NCBI RefSeq assembly: GCF_008254045.1
Contig: NZ_CP042425.1
Location: 5,766,001 to 5,830,000, forward strand
Reading direction: 5' to 3'
Length of the DNA stretch: 64,000 nucleotides
Origin: Limnoglobus roseus
GTDB taxonomy: Bacteria > Planctomycetota > Planctomycetia > Gemmatales > Gemmataceae
Part shown: piece by piece, positions 1 to 9,108 of the stretch
Position numbering within the stretch: the first letter of the stretch is position 1
Layout: every line of letters starts with the position of its first letter
Position numbers and translations under genes: made by a program
Notes under the pieces: model-generated
What the model saw: only the letters and a program-made list of their open reading frames with translations
What the model was told of the DNA's origin: nothing
Databases searched by the model: none

Positions 1-516
1 TTCGCCTTCCACGTTGTCTCGGCCGCCCCCGAAGAAGTGGTGCGGTCGGCCCTCGCCGGCCTCGTCCCGCCGGAGAACGTCCACGGGACGAAGTTCGAAT
101 ACGCCCCGACCACCGGGGAGATCCGGTCGGTAGCCCGGCTCCCGGCCGGCTACGGCAAGGTGGTCGTGCTGGACGGACTTCAGCGGCGTCTTCAGATCAC
201 CCCGGACCGGATCGTGTACGTGGGCGACGGAAGTTCGGACGTCCACGTGATGCTGCACGTTAACCGCCGGGACGGGTTCACCGTGGCCGTGTCGGAGAAC
301 GAGCACATCGCCCCCATTGCTCGGCGGACGGTGCTGAGCGACAACGCACTGAGCGTGCTGGTGCCGGTGCTCGAAGACGTGGTCGGGTGGGGCGGCACGG
401 CCCGCGTCCGGGCGTTCTTCGAGGCGCACGGGCTGGCGGTCCAGGCGTGGGACAAGAAGCAGGTCGACCAAGTGACCATCCGGGAGAGCCCGGTGGCCGA
501 CGTCGCGGGACGGTGA
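1..516 (+). CDS. HAD-family phosphatase, C-terminal part (5' end outside window)
   Basis: The reading frame is already open at base 1, so the N-terminal part with the catalytic DxD is missing. What remains resembles the back half of phosphoserine-phosphatase-like HAD hydrolases. There is a lysine in GYGKVVVL and then the Mg-binding loop VYVGDGSSDVHVM, the acidic motif IV of the superfamily. HAD enzymes of this group remove phosphate from small metabolites through an aspartyl-phosphate. The substrate cannot be told from this fragment. It ends 19 bases before the MFS transporter on the same strand, so the two may be cotranscribed. Family fairly sure, substrate unknown. Confidence 0.72.
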   Translation, partial: FAFHVVSAAPEEVVRSALAGLVPPENVHGTKFEYAPTTGEIRSVARLPAGYGKVVVLDGLQRRLQITPDRIVYVGDGSSDVHVMLHVNRRDGFTVAVSENEHIAPIARRTVLSDNALSVLVPVLEDVVGWGGTARVRAFFEAHGLAVQAWDKKQVDQVTIRESPVADVAGR

Positions 517-535
517 TCAACGCACGGAGGCACAC

Positions 536-1780
536 ATGGGACGGAATGGAATGAACACAGAATCGCGGCGGGCGGTGTCGCAGTGGTTCCTGATGAACGG
601 GTTCGTGACCGCCTCGTGGGTGGCCCACGTCCCCCGGCAATCTGCCGAACTCGGGGCCTCGCCGGGGGCCCTTGGGCTGGCCCTCCTGTGCATGGCCCTC
701 GGGTCCGTCGTGGGGATGGCGGTCGCACCCCGGGCGATCGGGCGGTTCGGTTCCGGGCGGGTGGCGTGGACGGCGGGCGGGGTCTACGCTCTGCTCCTGC
801 CGCTGCCCCTGTTGGCCGGATCGGTCCCCGCCCTCGGCCTGGCCCTGTTGTGCTTCGGGGCCGTCCACGGGCTGATGGACGTGACCATGAACGCCGCGGC
901 GGCCGCCGGTGAGAAGGCCCTCGGGCGGCCGGTGATGGCGGGCTTCCACGGGTGGTTCAGCATCGGCATGGTGGTCGGCGTCGGCGGCGGAGTGGCGGCG
1001 CTGGCGGCCGGGCTCTCGCCCCTGGGCCACGCGGCGGTGGCGATCGGTTTGGCGGCCGCCCTACTCTTGTCCGGTCGGCCGGTCAGGGGGTTCGTCCCTC
1101 CGCTTGTGGAATCAAGAACGGCCCGGAAGACGGGAATCGACCGCCGCGTCGTCGCCCTGGCCGGGCTAGCGTTTGCCTGCCTGTTCCTGGAGGGGGCGAT
1201 GGCCGATTGGGCCGGGCTGCTCGCCGTCACCTTTGGGGCGGGTCCGGCCGTCGCCCCACTCGCCTACGGGTCGTTCACGGCCGCCTGGGCCGGGGGGCGG
1301 TTCCTCGGCGATCGACTGACGACGGTGGCCGGGGACGTGGCCGTAGTCCGGGCCGGAGGGCTGCTCGCCGCGGCCGGCATCGCCATCGCCCTCCTCGGCG
1401 GAACCCCGGGTTGGGTCGCTGCCGGGTGCGGGGTCATCGGGCTGGGCCTTGCGAACGCCGTCCCGGTCTTGTTCCGGGCGGCGGCGATGGGCGACACGTC
1501 CGGCCGCGGGCTGGCGCTGGTGACCGGGGTCGGGTACTTTGGCTTCCTGGTCGGCCCCCCGTTGGTCGGGTTCACGGCCGAGGCAGTCGGGCTGCCGCGG
1601 GCCATGCTCTTGGTGGTCGCCGGTGGGCTGGTACTGGCGGCGGGGGCGTTCACCCTCCGGCCCCGCCGCATCGGCCGAGAAGTTGAGGGCACGCCCCCGG
1701 ATCTGAACGAGGCACGAACGAGTTCCCCATACGAGGAGGTCGGCAACCATGAGCGACGACAAAACGCCGGGACGGGGTGA
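536..1780 (+). CDS. MFS transporter
   Basis: The 414-residue product is strongly hydrophobic, with about twelve membrane segments rich in Gly, Ala, Leu and Val, as expected for a major facilitator permease of the inner membrane. Segments alternate with short basic loops such as APRAIGRFGSGR, a typical loop 2-3 signature. The ATG at 536 sits five bases after GGAGG (526-530), which decides the start; the ATG at 551 is a weaker alternative. The last 40 residues are polar and lie under a second ORF that begins at 1749. The substrate is not recognisable. The gene follows a HAD phosphatase closely and may share its transcript. Confidence 0.8.
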   Translation: MGRNGMNTESRRAVSQWFLMNGFVTASWVAHVPRQSAELGASPGALGLALLCMALGSVVGMAVAPRAIGRFGSGRVAWTAGGVYALLLPLPLLAGSVPALGLALLCFGAVHGLMDVTMNAAAAAGEKALGRPVMAGFHGWFSIGMVVGVGGGVAALAAGLSPLGHAAVAIGLAAALLLSGRPVRGFVPPLVESRTARKTGIDRRVVALAGLAFACLFLEGAMADWAGLLAVTFGAGPAVAPLAYGSFTAAWAGGRFLGDRLTTVAGDVAVVRAGGLLAAAGIAIALLGGTPGWVAAGCGVIGLGLANAVPVLFRAAAMGDTSGRGLALVTGVGYFGFLVGPPLVGFTAEAVGLPRAMLLVVAGGLVLAAGAFTLRPRRIGREVEGTPPDLNEARTSSPYEEVGNHERRQNAGTG

Positions 1781-1907
1781 CGATGGCGAGGTGGACCGCG
1801 ATGTGCGGCACCCGGTGATCGTTCCCGAGAGCAAGCGATCCGAGCCGCCTGAACCCGAAGACAGATTTTCCCTAATCCCTGCCTGGCGGTACCTCATGCT
1901 ACCGTGA
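1749..1907 (+). CDS. small hypothetical protein (52 aa)
   Basis: This small ORF begins inside the 3' end of the MFS gene in another frame. Its ATG is preceded by GAGGAGGT at 1733-1740, eight bases upstream, one of the strongest Shine-Dalgarno matches in the window. The product starts MSDDKTPGRGDDGEV, is hydrophilic and charged over about 40 residues, and ends in a short hydrophobic stretch, IPAWRYLMLP. No domain is recognised. The ribosome site and overlap suggest translational coupling to the transporter. Coding status is inferred from the start signal alone. Confidence 0.5.
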   Translation: MSDDKTPGRGDDGEVDRDVRHPVIVPESKRSEPPEPEDRFSLIPAWRYLMLP

Positions 1908-2074
1908 CCGGATTGCCCGGGGGTTAGAAGGTCGTGGTGCGGATTGCTTCACGGGATCAGATTTGATGGCCTCAGAACCAGCAAGCATACAGGCACTGAA
2001 AGTCGCCCGCTGCCATCAGGATTCGTCCGGCCATTTCTTGAACGGGGGGATGAAGCCGGGTATCGTAAACTTTC

Positions 2075-4696
2075 ATGACCCCTCACCTTCGATCGCCATA
2101 TTTCCTGCTGTTCGCCCTCGCGGCGATCGGCGGTGCTGTGCTCGGCCCGGTGCCGGCCGCTTCGGCGGCGGATCCGGACGCCGAGGCCCGTTCCATCCTG
2201 ACCGTGAACTGCCAGAAGTGCCACGGGCCGGTCAAACAGAAGGGCGGGATCCGGCTCGATTCCCGAGATGGTGCGGTGGCAAAAGGAGATTCGGGGTCGC
2301 CGGCGATCACCCCGGGCAAGGCCGCATCGAGCGAGCTCCTCCGCCGGGTGACCGCCAAGGACGTCAACGAACGAATGCCGCCCGACGGGGCGCTGACCGT
2401 AGCCGAGATCGACGCCCTTCGGAAGTGGATCGACGCCGGAGCCGCATGGCCGAAGGACGGCACGGCACCGGCGACCACCGCGAAGACGGAACTGGTCGTG
2501 ACCGACGAGGACCGCCGCCACTGGGCGTTCAAGCCGCTCGCGAAGGTCGAACTCCCTGCAGCGACCAGCGGCAGGGTTCGCACATCGATCGACCCTTTTG
2601 TTCTCGCCGGGCTTGCGGCAAAGAAGCTATCGCCGAGTCCGCCGGCGGACCCCCGGACACTCATCCGCCGGGTCACGTTCGACGTGACCGGGTTGCCCCC
2701 CACGCCGGACGAAGTCCAGGCGTTCGTCCGGGCCGGAGACCAGGAGGCCGCTTACGAAGTCCTCGTGGACCGACTCCTGGCAAGCCCGCAATACGGGGAA
2801 CGCTGGGGCCGGCACTGGCTCGACGTCGCACGCTACGCCGACAGCGGCGGATACGAGAGCGATACCGACCGCCCGAAGGCGTACCACTTCCGCGACTTCG
2901 TTATCAAGGCTCTCAACGAGGACATGCCGTTCGACGAGTTCGTCCGGCGACAACTGGCCGGCGACGAGATCGCCCCGGACGACCCGCGGGCCGTCGCCGC
3001 CACGGGTTTCCTGGCGGCCGGTCCGGGTGAAACATTGCCCGATACTCTCCTCGAAGAAGAACGACAGCGATTGCGGTACAACGAACTCGATGACATGGTG
3101 TCCACAACGGGGGCGGCACTGCTGGGCCTGACCGTGGGGTGTGCGCGGTGCCACGATCACAAGTTCGACCCCATCCCGACGCGCGACTATTACCGGTTAC
3201 TCGCCGGACTCCACTCGGGGAACCGGGCCGAGGTTCTCCTCGGCACCCGGGTCGAGGTCGAGCGGACGACTCGGGTTCGCGCCGCCTGGGAGAAGAAGCG
3301 GAAGGATGCGGAGGGTGATCTCAAGACGTGGCGGGAAGGCCAACGGGCGGTGCTGGGGCCGAAACTTCGGGCCGCCAAGTTCGACACGCTTCCCATTTCA
3401 GACGCGGACAAGAAACTTCTCCGAGACAACCCCGATTCGCCCGAGGCGAAGGCGCTCGCGAAGAAGCACGAACGGGCCATCGCGGTCACGGACGACGAGG
3501 TGCGAGCCGCCGCGGACGACGCGGCCCGTCGCCACGAACAAGAACTCGCCGGGCGGCTCGCCGACTTGAAGAAGGACGAACCTCCCGCCGGTCCGTCCGC
3601 GCTGGCATTCAAGGACTTCGGTCCGAAGCCGGCCGCGAGTTGGTTATTCCGGCGGGGCGATTTTCACGACCGGACCATTCCGGTCGAACTGGGGTTCTTG
3701 ACGGTCCTCACGCGCGGCAAGGCGGCGGTCGATTACTGGAACGAGGCGAAGGCCGGCGGGGACCGGGGCGACACCACGTACCAGCGGCGGGCAATTGCCA
3801 TCTGGGTCACAGACGCCGATCGCGGGGCCGGGCCGCTGCTAGCCCGCGTGATCGTGAACCGAGTCTGGCAGCACCACTTTGGCGAGGGGTTGGTTCGGAC
3901 GCCGAACGACTTCGGGGCCCGCGGCGACCGCCCCACACACCCGGAGTTGCTGGAGTGGCTCGCCAATGATTTCGTCGCGCACGGGTGGAAACTCAAACGG
4001 CTCCACCGCCTGATCCTGCTCAGCGCCACGTACCGCCAGGGGAGTACGTTCGACCCGGAGAAGTCAAAGGCGGATCCGGACAACCGGCTCCTGTGGCGGG
4101 TGCGGCCCCGACGACTGGAGGCGGAAGTGCTCCGAGACGCCCTGTTGGCCGTCGGCGGAACGCTAAACTCGGAGATGTACGGCCCGGCGTTCAAGGCTCC
4201 CATCCCGGCCGACGCGATGGTCGCCCGGAACGTGAAGAGTCCCTACCCGCTCGACATCCCGGACACCGCGGCCGTTCGGCGGCGGAGCGTGTACATGTTC
4301 CACAAGCGGGTCATCCCCCACCCACTGCTCCAGGCGTTCGACGCACCGGACGCCCAACAGTGTGCCGGCCAGCGGGCGACTACCACCGTCGTCCCACAAG
4401 CCCTGACCTTGCTCAACGACCCGTTCGTTCGCGCCCGGGCCTCCGACTTTGCCGGGCGGTTGGAGAAGGAGCCCGGGGCGGCAGCGGCCGACCGCATCGA
4501 CCGCGCGTACGGGTTGGCCTTCGGCCGCCCTCCGACCGGGGCGGAACGGTCGGCCGGTGTCGAGTTCCTGAAGGCGCAAGAACGGGATCGATCGGCCCGT
4601 CAGCCAAAGGCTGCGCCCGCCGAAGTCCGACGACTTGCCCTCACCGACTATTGCCAAGTCCTGTTCGGGCTGAACGAGTTCCTCTACGTCGATTGA
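2075..4696 (+). CDS. secreted cytochrome c / DUF1549 / DUF1553 protein
   Basis: The product has 873 residues. It begins with a signal peptide (about 1-31), followed by a planctomycete-type cytochrome c domain with the heme motif CQKCH at 46-50. The DUF1549 (PSCyt2) domain follows, recognisable from RRVTFDVTGLPPTPDEV and GERWGRHWLDVARYADS. The C-terminal half is DUF1553 (PSD1), with ARVIVNRVWQHHFGEGLV and LHRLILLSATYRQ. A CARCHDHKFDP motif in the middle could bind a second heme. These proteins are abundant in Planctomycetes and usually sit next to a DUF1501 gene, as here, 15 bases upstream. An exported redox or polysaccharide-degradation role is often suggested; the reaction is not known. Confidence 0.9.
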   Translation: MTPHLRSPYFLLFALAAIGGAVLGPVPAASAADPDAEARSILTVNCQKCHGPVKQKGGIRLDSRDGAVAKGDSGSPAITPGKAASSELLRRVTAKDVNERMPPDGALTVAEIDALRKWIDAGAAWPKDGTAPATTAKTELVVTDEDRRHWAFKPLAKVELPAATSGRVRTSIDPFVLAGLAAKKLSPSPPADPRTLIRRVTFDVTGLPPTPDEVQAFVRAGDQEAAYEVLVDRLLASPQYGERWGRHWLDVARYADSGGYESDTDRPKAYHFRDFVIKALNEDMPFDEFVRRQLAGDEIAPDDPRAVAATGFLAAGPGETLPDTLLEEERQRLRYNELDDMVSTTGAALLGLTVGCARCHDHKFDPIPTRDYYRLLAGLHSGNRAEVLLGTRVEVERTTRVRAAWEKKRKDAEGDLKTWREGQRAVLGPKLRAAKFDTLPISDADKKLLRDNPDSPEAKALAKKHERAIAVTDDEVRAAADDAARRHEQELAGRLADLKKDEPPAGPSALAFKDFGPKPAASWLFRRGDFHDRTIPVELGFLTVLTRGKAAVDYWNEAKAGGDRGDTTYQRRAIAIWVTDADRGAGPLLARVIVNRVWQHHFGEGLVRTPNDFGARGDRPTHPELLEWLANDFVAHGWKLKRLHRLILLSATYRQGSTFDPEKSKADPDNRLLWRVRPRRLEAEVLRDALLAVGGTLNSEMYGPAFKAPIPADAMVARNVKSPYPLDIPDTAAVRRRSVYMFHKRVIPHPLLQAFDAPDAQQCAGQRATTTVVPQALTLLNDPFVRARASDFAGRLEKEPGAAAADRIDRAYGLAFGRPPTGAERSAGVEFLKAQERDRSARQPKAAPAEVRRLALTDYCQVLFGLNEFLYVD

Positions 4697-4711
4697 CGCC
4701 GGAGTGTAGGC

Positions 4712-6094
4712 ATGCGCGCGACCGACACCAGTTTTCTCGACCGCCGGCGGTTCTTGCACCGGGCCGGAGCCGGATTCGGAATGGTCGCGCTGGCCGACCT
4801 CTTGGCCCGCGACTCGGCCCGGGCCGGCCCACTCGCGCCGAAGGCGACCCACTTCCCCGCCAAGGCGAAGGCGGTCATCTGGCTGTTCATGGAAGGCGCG
4901 CCGAGCGGCGTCGACCTGTTCGACCCGAAGCCGGCCCTGGACAAGAACGACGGGAAGCGGGTGAAGATCGACGTGTTCAACGGCAACCCCGGCCCGCTCA
5001 TGAAGTCGCCGTTCAAGTTCCGCCGGTACGGCGAGAGCGGTATGTGGGTGTGCGAGAAGTACCCTGGCGTGGCGAAACACGTGGACCAGATGGCGTTCGT
5101 CAAGTCCCTGTCCACCGAGTCCAACGATCACGTCCCGGCCTTGTACCAGATCAACACCGGAATTCCCCGGCCCGGCTTTCCGTCCGCCGGGGCGTGGGTG
5201 ACCTACGGCCTTGGGAGCGTCAACGAGAACCTGCCCGGCTTCGTCGTCCTCGGGAACCGCTCGGGGGTGAAGGGCGGGCCGATCAACTGGTCGTCCGGGT
5301 TCCTTCCGTCCACCCACCAGGGGACGCTGTTCCGGCCCGAGGGGAACCCCGTCCTGAACTTGCGCCGGCCGCCGGACGTTGCCACCGCCGACCAGCGGGC
5401 GCAACTCGACCTGATGGCCACGCTTAACGGCGCGCACCTCCGCGACCGACCGGGAGAGCCGGACCTGTCGGCCCGCATCGAGTCGTTCGAGTTGGCTTAC
5501 CGGATGCAAGGCGAGGCGGCCGACCTGCTCGACCTCTCCAAGGAGACGGCGGCGGCGCGCAAGATGTACGGCCTCGACGACGCGAAGGCGCGGTCGTTCG
5601 GGACCAAGTGCCTCACCGCCCGCCGGTTGGTCGAACGGGGCGTGCGATTCGTTCAAGTCTACAGTGATGGCGAGTGGGACGCCCACTCGGACCTCGCGGG
5701 CAACCACGCCGGCCACTGTGCCGCGACCGACGCGCCCATCGACGGCCTGCTGACGGACCTGAAGGCCCGCGGGCTACTGGACTCGACGCTGGTGATCTGG
5801 GGCGGCGAGTTCGGGCGAATGCCGGTGTCGCAGGGGAACGGCGGCCGCGACCACAACCCGCACGGTTTCCTGACCTGGATGGCCGGGGCGGGGATCAAGG
5901 GCGGTACCAGTTACGGCGAGACCGATGAGTTCGGCCACAAGGCCGTCACGGACCGGACGTCCGTCCACGACCTGCACGCGACCATGCTCCACCTCCTCGG
6001 GATCGAGCACAAGAAACTGACCCACTTCCACAACGGCCGCCAATACCGCCTGACAGACGTGGCCGGCGACGTGCTGAGCAAGATTCTGACCTGA
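4712..6094 (+). CDS. DUF1501 domain-containing exported protein
   Basis: This 460-residue protein belongs to the DUF1501 family, which is related to sulfatases and alkaline phosphatases. It carries a twin-arginine-like leader (DRRRFLHR at 10-17) before a hydrophobic stretch, so export by Tat is likely. Family features visible are KAVIWLFMEGAPSGVDLFDPKP near the N-terminus, NDHVPALYQINTG, GGEFGRMP and GRDHNPHGF. It starts 15 bases after the DUF1549/1553 gene and the two almost certainly form an operon, the standard planctomycete arrangement. The enzymatic activity is unproven; a hydrolase acting outside the cytoplasm is the best guess. Confidence 0.9.
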   Translation: MRATDTSFLDRRRFLHRAGAGFGMVALADLLARDSARAGPLAPKATHFPAKAKAVIWLFMEGAPSGVDLFDPKPALDKNDGKRVKIDVFNGNPGPLMKSPFKFRRYGESGMWVCEKYPGVAKHVDQMAFVKSLSTESNDHVPALYQINTGIPRPGFPSAGAWVTYGLGSVNENLPGFVVLGNRSGVKGGPINWSSGFLPSTHQGTLFRPEGNPVLNLRRPPDVATADQRAQLDLMATLNGAHLRDRPGEPDLSARIESFELAYRMQGEAADLLDLSKETAAARKMYGLDDAKARSFGTKCLTARRLVERGVRFVQVYSDGEWDAHSDLAGNHAGHCAATDAPIDGLLTDLKARGLLDSTLVIWGGEFGRMPVSQGNGGRDHNPHGFLTWMAGAGIKGGTSYGETDEFGHKAVTDRTSVHDLHATMLHLLGIEHKKLTHFHNGRQYRLTDVAGDVLSKILT

Positions 6095-6390
6095 CCCAAC
6101 TGGACCACTATCGAGCGACGTCGAACAGAGACCGTGGGTGGATTAACAAGGGGGATGTCTTCCCCAAAGAGTTCGCGACGGCTCATCCGGTGGAGTAATG
6201 GGTGATAAATTCACCAGGCCGAATCCGCTGGGACCCCACACAAGCTGCACACCGCGTTAGATAAGTTCAAGATAAATTCTTCCTCATCTTCCCAGTCCGC
6301 GCAAAGAGTACAACCAGCCTTTCCGATAATGAATCTTGAAGTCTCGCCCCTCTGGCGGATTTCCGTTCAGACCCGGTCGGATGTGAGCGG
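6095..6390. other. intergenic region before the efflux operon
   Basis: This 296-base gap is clearly less GC-rich than its flanks (for example 6250-6330). It presumably holds the promoter of the efflux operon. I found no convincing -35/-10 pair, no strong hairpin after the DUF1501 gene and no ORF with a ribosome site. Confidence 0.4.
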
Positions 6391-7863
6391 ATGAAACGTC
6401 CTCGATTGCAAACGCAACTGACGCCGCTGGTCGTCCTGGCGTGCGCGTTGGGGTCGGTGGGCTGCCACGGGACGCCGGTGGCCCCGGACCGGGGCACGGT
6501 GGCGGCCCGCCTCGGTGAGCGGGTCGGCCAGCCGGTGGCCCTCCCGACGACCGCCGGCCCCGTCACGCTGCCGCCGGGGGCGTCGTTCGACGACGGCGTC
6601 ACGGAAGACGAGGCCGTCGCGATCGCGCTCTGGAACAACGCCGCCTTCCAGGAGTTGCTCGTCGACCTCGGCGTCGCCCGCGGCGACTTGATCCAGGCCG
6701 GCCTGCTCCCGAACCCGGAGTTCGTCTACTACTGGCCGGCCGCCGACAAGCCGCTCAAGTACCTGCTCGACTTCCCGATCGAATCCCTTTGGCTCCGGCC
6801 GATCCGCGTCAAGGCGGCCAAGCACGACGCCGACCGCGCCGCCCACCGGCTCGCGCAGGCCGGGCTGGACCTGATGCGGGACGTGCGGCAGGCGTACGCC
6901 GACGTGGTCCTGGCGGGCGAGCGGGTGCGGGTCGCCGGCGAGGGGGTGAAACTCCGCGGCCGGATCGCCGAACTCGCGGAGATCCGCCTAACGGCCGGCG
7001 ACATCTCGCCGCAGGAGGCCGCGACGGCCCGCATCGACGCCCTCCAGGCCCAACAGGACGCGACGCGGATCGCCTTCGACGTCCCCGTCGCCGAGGAGCG
7101 GCTGAAGAACCTGATGGGCGTCGGCCCGCTCCGAACACCGCTCGCCCTCGACCCGGCGGCCGTGCCGGCGGACCAGACGTTCGACCCGGACGCCCTCGCG
7201 CAGGACGCGATGGCCACCCGGCCGGACGCCCTCGCCGCCGCCGAGTTGGTCGCCGCCGCGCAGGCCCGGGTGAAGTTCGCCAAGCTCGGGTGGGTGCGGT
7301 TCCTCGGCATCCTCGACGCCACCAGCGGGCGGAACACCGGGCACGAGTTCGGCCCGGCCCTGCGGTTCACGGTGCCGATCTTCAACCGCAACCAGGGCGG
7401 CATCGCCCGGGCCGACGCGGAACTCGAGCGGGCCGTGCGGAACCAGCACACCGTCGCCTACCAGATCATCCTCGACGTCCAGCGGTCCTACCTCCAGTAC
7501 CAGCAGGCGTGCGCGGAACTCGCCGCCCTCCGCACGAAGGTCCGCCCCGAGGTGGAGGCCGCGATCCAGCGGTCCCAGGGGGCGTACCGCGAGGGGAACG
7601 TGGCCATCTTCATCGTGCTGGAGACGACCCGCCAGCTGCTCGACAGTTACCTCCGGGAGGCGGTCCTCGTCGCGGACCTCCGCCGGTTCTGGGCCGAGTT
7701 GGAGCGGAGCGTCGGCAAGCGACTCGGAACGCCCTGCCCGGGCGGACCGCCGCGGCCGACCGGGGCGGTGCCCCTCCACGCCGCGTGCTACGCGGTCCTG
7801 GGACTGCAGCGCGGTACCCCGCCCGCGGGCGTGACGACCACTTCCACCGGGGCCAAGCCGTGA
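6391..7863 (+). CDS. TolC/CzcC-family outer membrane efflux lipoprotein
   Basis: The 490-residue product is the outer membrane channel of a three-part efflux pump. Its N-terminus is a lipoprotein signal ending at Cys25 (LGSVGC), the usual anchoring of CzcC/CusC-type proteins. The body has the two long helical repeats of the family, with runs such as AAKHDADRAAHRLAQAGLDLMRDVRQAYADVV split across repeats and GPALRFTVPIFNRNQGGIARA, the conserved turn before the second hairpin. It is followed by the adaptor with a 4-base overlap and then the RND pump, so the operon order is C-B-A. Metal ions are the likely cargo, by analogy with Czc and Cus. Confidence 0.88.
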   Translation: MKRPRLQTQLTPLVVLACALGSVGCHGTPVAPDRGTVAARLGERVGQPVALPTTAGPVTLPPGASFDDGVTEDEAVAIALWNNAAFQELLVDLGVARGDLIQAGLLPNPEFVYYWPAADKPLKYLLDFPIESLWLRPIRVKAAKHDADRAAHRLAQAGLDLMRDVRQAYADVVLAGERVRVAGEGVKLRGRIAELAEIRLTAGDISPQEAATARIDALQAQQDATRIAFDVPVAEERLKNLMGVGPLRTPLALDPAAVPADQTFDPDALAQDAMATRPDALAAAELVAAAQARVKFAKLGWVRFLGILDATSGRNTGHEFGPALRFTVPIFNRNQGGIARADAELERAVRNQHTVAYQIILDVQRSYLQYQQACAELAALRTKVRPEVEAAIQRSQGAYREGNVAIFIVLETTRQLLDSYLREAVLVADLRRFWAELERSVGKRLGTPCPGGPPRPTGAVPLHAACYAVLGLQRGTPPAGVTTTSTGAKP

Positions 7864-9101
7864 GTCGACTTCAAGGGGCGGCGACCACCGTTCTCACCCT
7901 CGCGACGGCCGCGGCCGTGGGGGCCGCCGCGTGGTGGCTGGTCACGAACAAGCCGGCCGCGCCGAAGGCCGACAAGCCGGCCCCGGCGGCCGCCGTCGCG
8001 AAGGTCGTGAAGGAAGACGATCTGAACACGATCACCCTGACCGAAGAGGCCGAGAAGCGCCTCGGGCTGACGGTCGGCGCGGTCGAGTCGAAGGCCGTCC
8101 GCCCGGCGCGGGTCTACGGCGGCGAGGTGACCATCCCAGTGGGGCGGACGGTGCTCGTGGCCGCCCCGCTCGGCGGCGTGCTCAAGGCCCCCGCGACGGC
8201 GGTGGTTGCCGGGCAGGCGGTCAAGAAGGGCCAGCCGATCTTCCAACTCTCGCCCCTGCTCACGCCGGACGGCCGGGCGACCCTCACGGCGTCGCTCACC
8301 GACGCCGAGGGGCAGGTGAACAACGCCAAGTCGCAGCTCGACCTGGCCCGCCTCGCGATGGAGCGGGCGAAGCGGGTGCTGAAGGAAGGGGCCGGCAGCC
8401 AGCGGCTGGTGGACGAAGCCCAGGCCGCGTGGGACCTGGCCACGAAGACGCTCGACGCGGCGAACGCCCGCCGGGCGATCTTGGCCAAGGTCATGGGCGA
8501 CGTGGACGCCGGCACGGCCGCCCCGGTGGCCATCGACGCCCCCCAGGACGGCATCTTGCGCGTCGTCTCGGCGATGCCCGGCCAGACGGTCCCGAGCGGG
8601 GCGGCCCTGTTCGAGGTGGCCGACCTGTCCGCGGTCTGGGTCCGCGTGCCGCTGCCCGTCGGCGACCTCGACGGCGTCGACCGCACGGAACCGGCCCGCG
8701 TCGGCAAGCTCTCCGCGTCGTCGTCCGCCTCGCAGGTGACGGCCAAGCCCGTCGCCGCCCCGCCGTCGGCCAACCCGCTCGCGGCCACGGTCGACGTGTA
8801 CTACGAACTGCCGAACGCCGACGGCCACCTCGCCCCCGGCCAGCGGGTCGGCGTCACCGTGCCGCTCGCCGGCGCGAAGGACGCCCCCGTCGTGCCGTGG
8901 TCGGCGGTCGTGTTCGACGTCCACGGCGGGACGTGGGTGTACGAGCCGGCGGCCGCGCGGACGTTCGTCCGCCGCCGCGTGGCCGTGCGGTCCACGGCCG
9001 GCCCGGACGCCGTGCTGGCGGGCGGCCCGGCCGCCGGCACGAGGGTCGTGACCGCGGGCGTGCAAGAACTCTTCGGCGCGGAAACCGGGTTCATCAAGTG
9101 A
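7860..9101 (+). CDS. RND efflux periplasmic adaptor (CzcB/CusB-like)
   Basis: The adaptor joins the inner-membrane pump to the outer-membrane channel. I start it at the GTG at 7860, which overlaps the stop of the previous gene (GTGA); the frame is open further upstream but only as a shadow. The 413-residue product begins with one membrane segment (about 7-23) and a Pro/Ala-rich spacer. A biotinyl-lipoyl-like half (PLGGVLKAPATAVVAGQAVKKGQ) follows, then a coiled-coil hairpin around DAEGQVNNAKSQLDLARL, and the second half (APQDGILRVVSAMPGQTV). I see no His- or Met-rich metal site, so the substrate stays open. Confidence 0.88.
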   Translation: MSRLQGAATTVLTLATAAAVGAAAWWLVTNKPAAPKADKPAPAAAVAKVVKEDDLNTITLTEEAEKRLGLTVGAVESKAVRPARVYGGEVTIPVGRTVLVAAPLGGVLKAPATAVVAGQAVKKGQPIFQLSPLLTPDGRATLTASLTDAEGQVNNAKSQLDLARLAMERAKRVLKEGAGSQRLVDEAQAAWDLATKTLDAANARRAILAKVMGDVDAGTAAPVAIDAPQDGILRVVSAMPGQTVPSGAALFEVADLSAVWVRVPLPVGDLDGVDRTEPARVGKLSASSSASQVTAKPVAAPPSANPLAATVDVYYELPNADGHLAPGQRVGVTVPLAGAKDAPVVPWSAVVFDVHGGTWVYEPAAARTFVRRRVAVRSTAGPDAVLAGGPAAGTRVVTAGVQELFGAETGFIK

Positions 9102-9108
9102 GGGCGAC

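Noticed and set aside
4163..5716. A 517-codon minus-strand ORF over the DUF1549/1553 and DUF1501 genes
   Set aside because: Antisense shadow typical of GC-rich codon use; Arg/Gly/Val-rich, no ribosome site, and both sense genes are recognisable.
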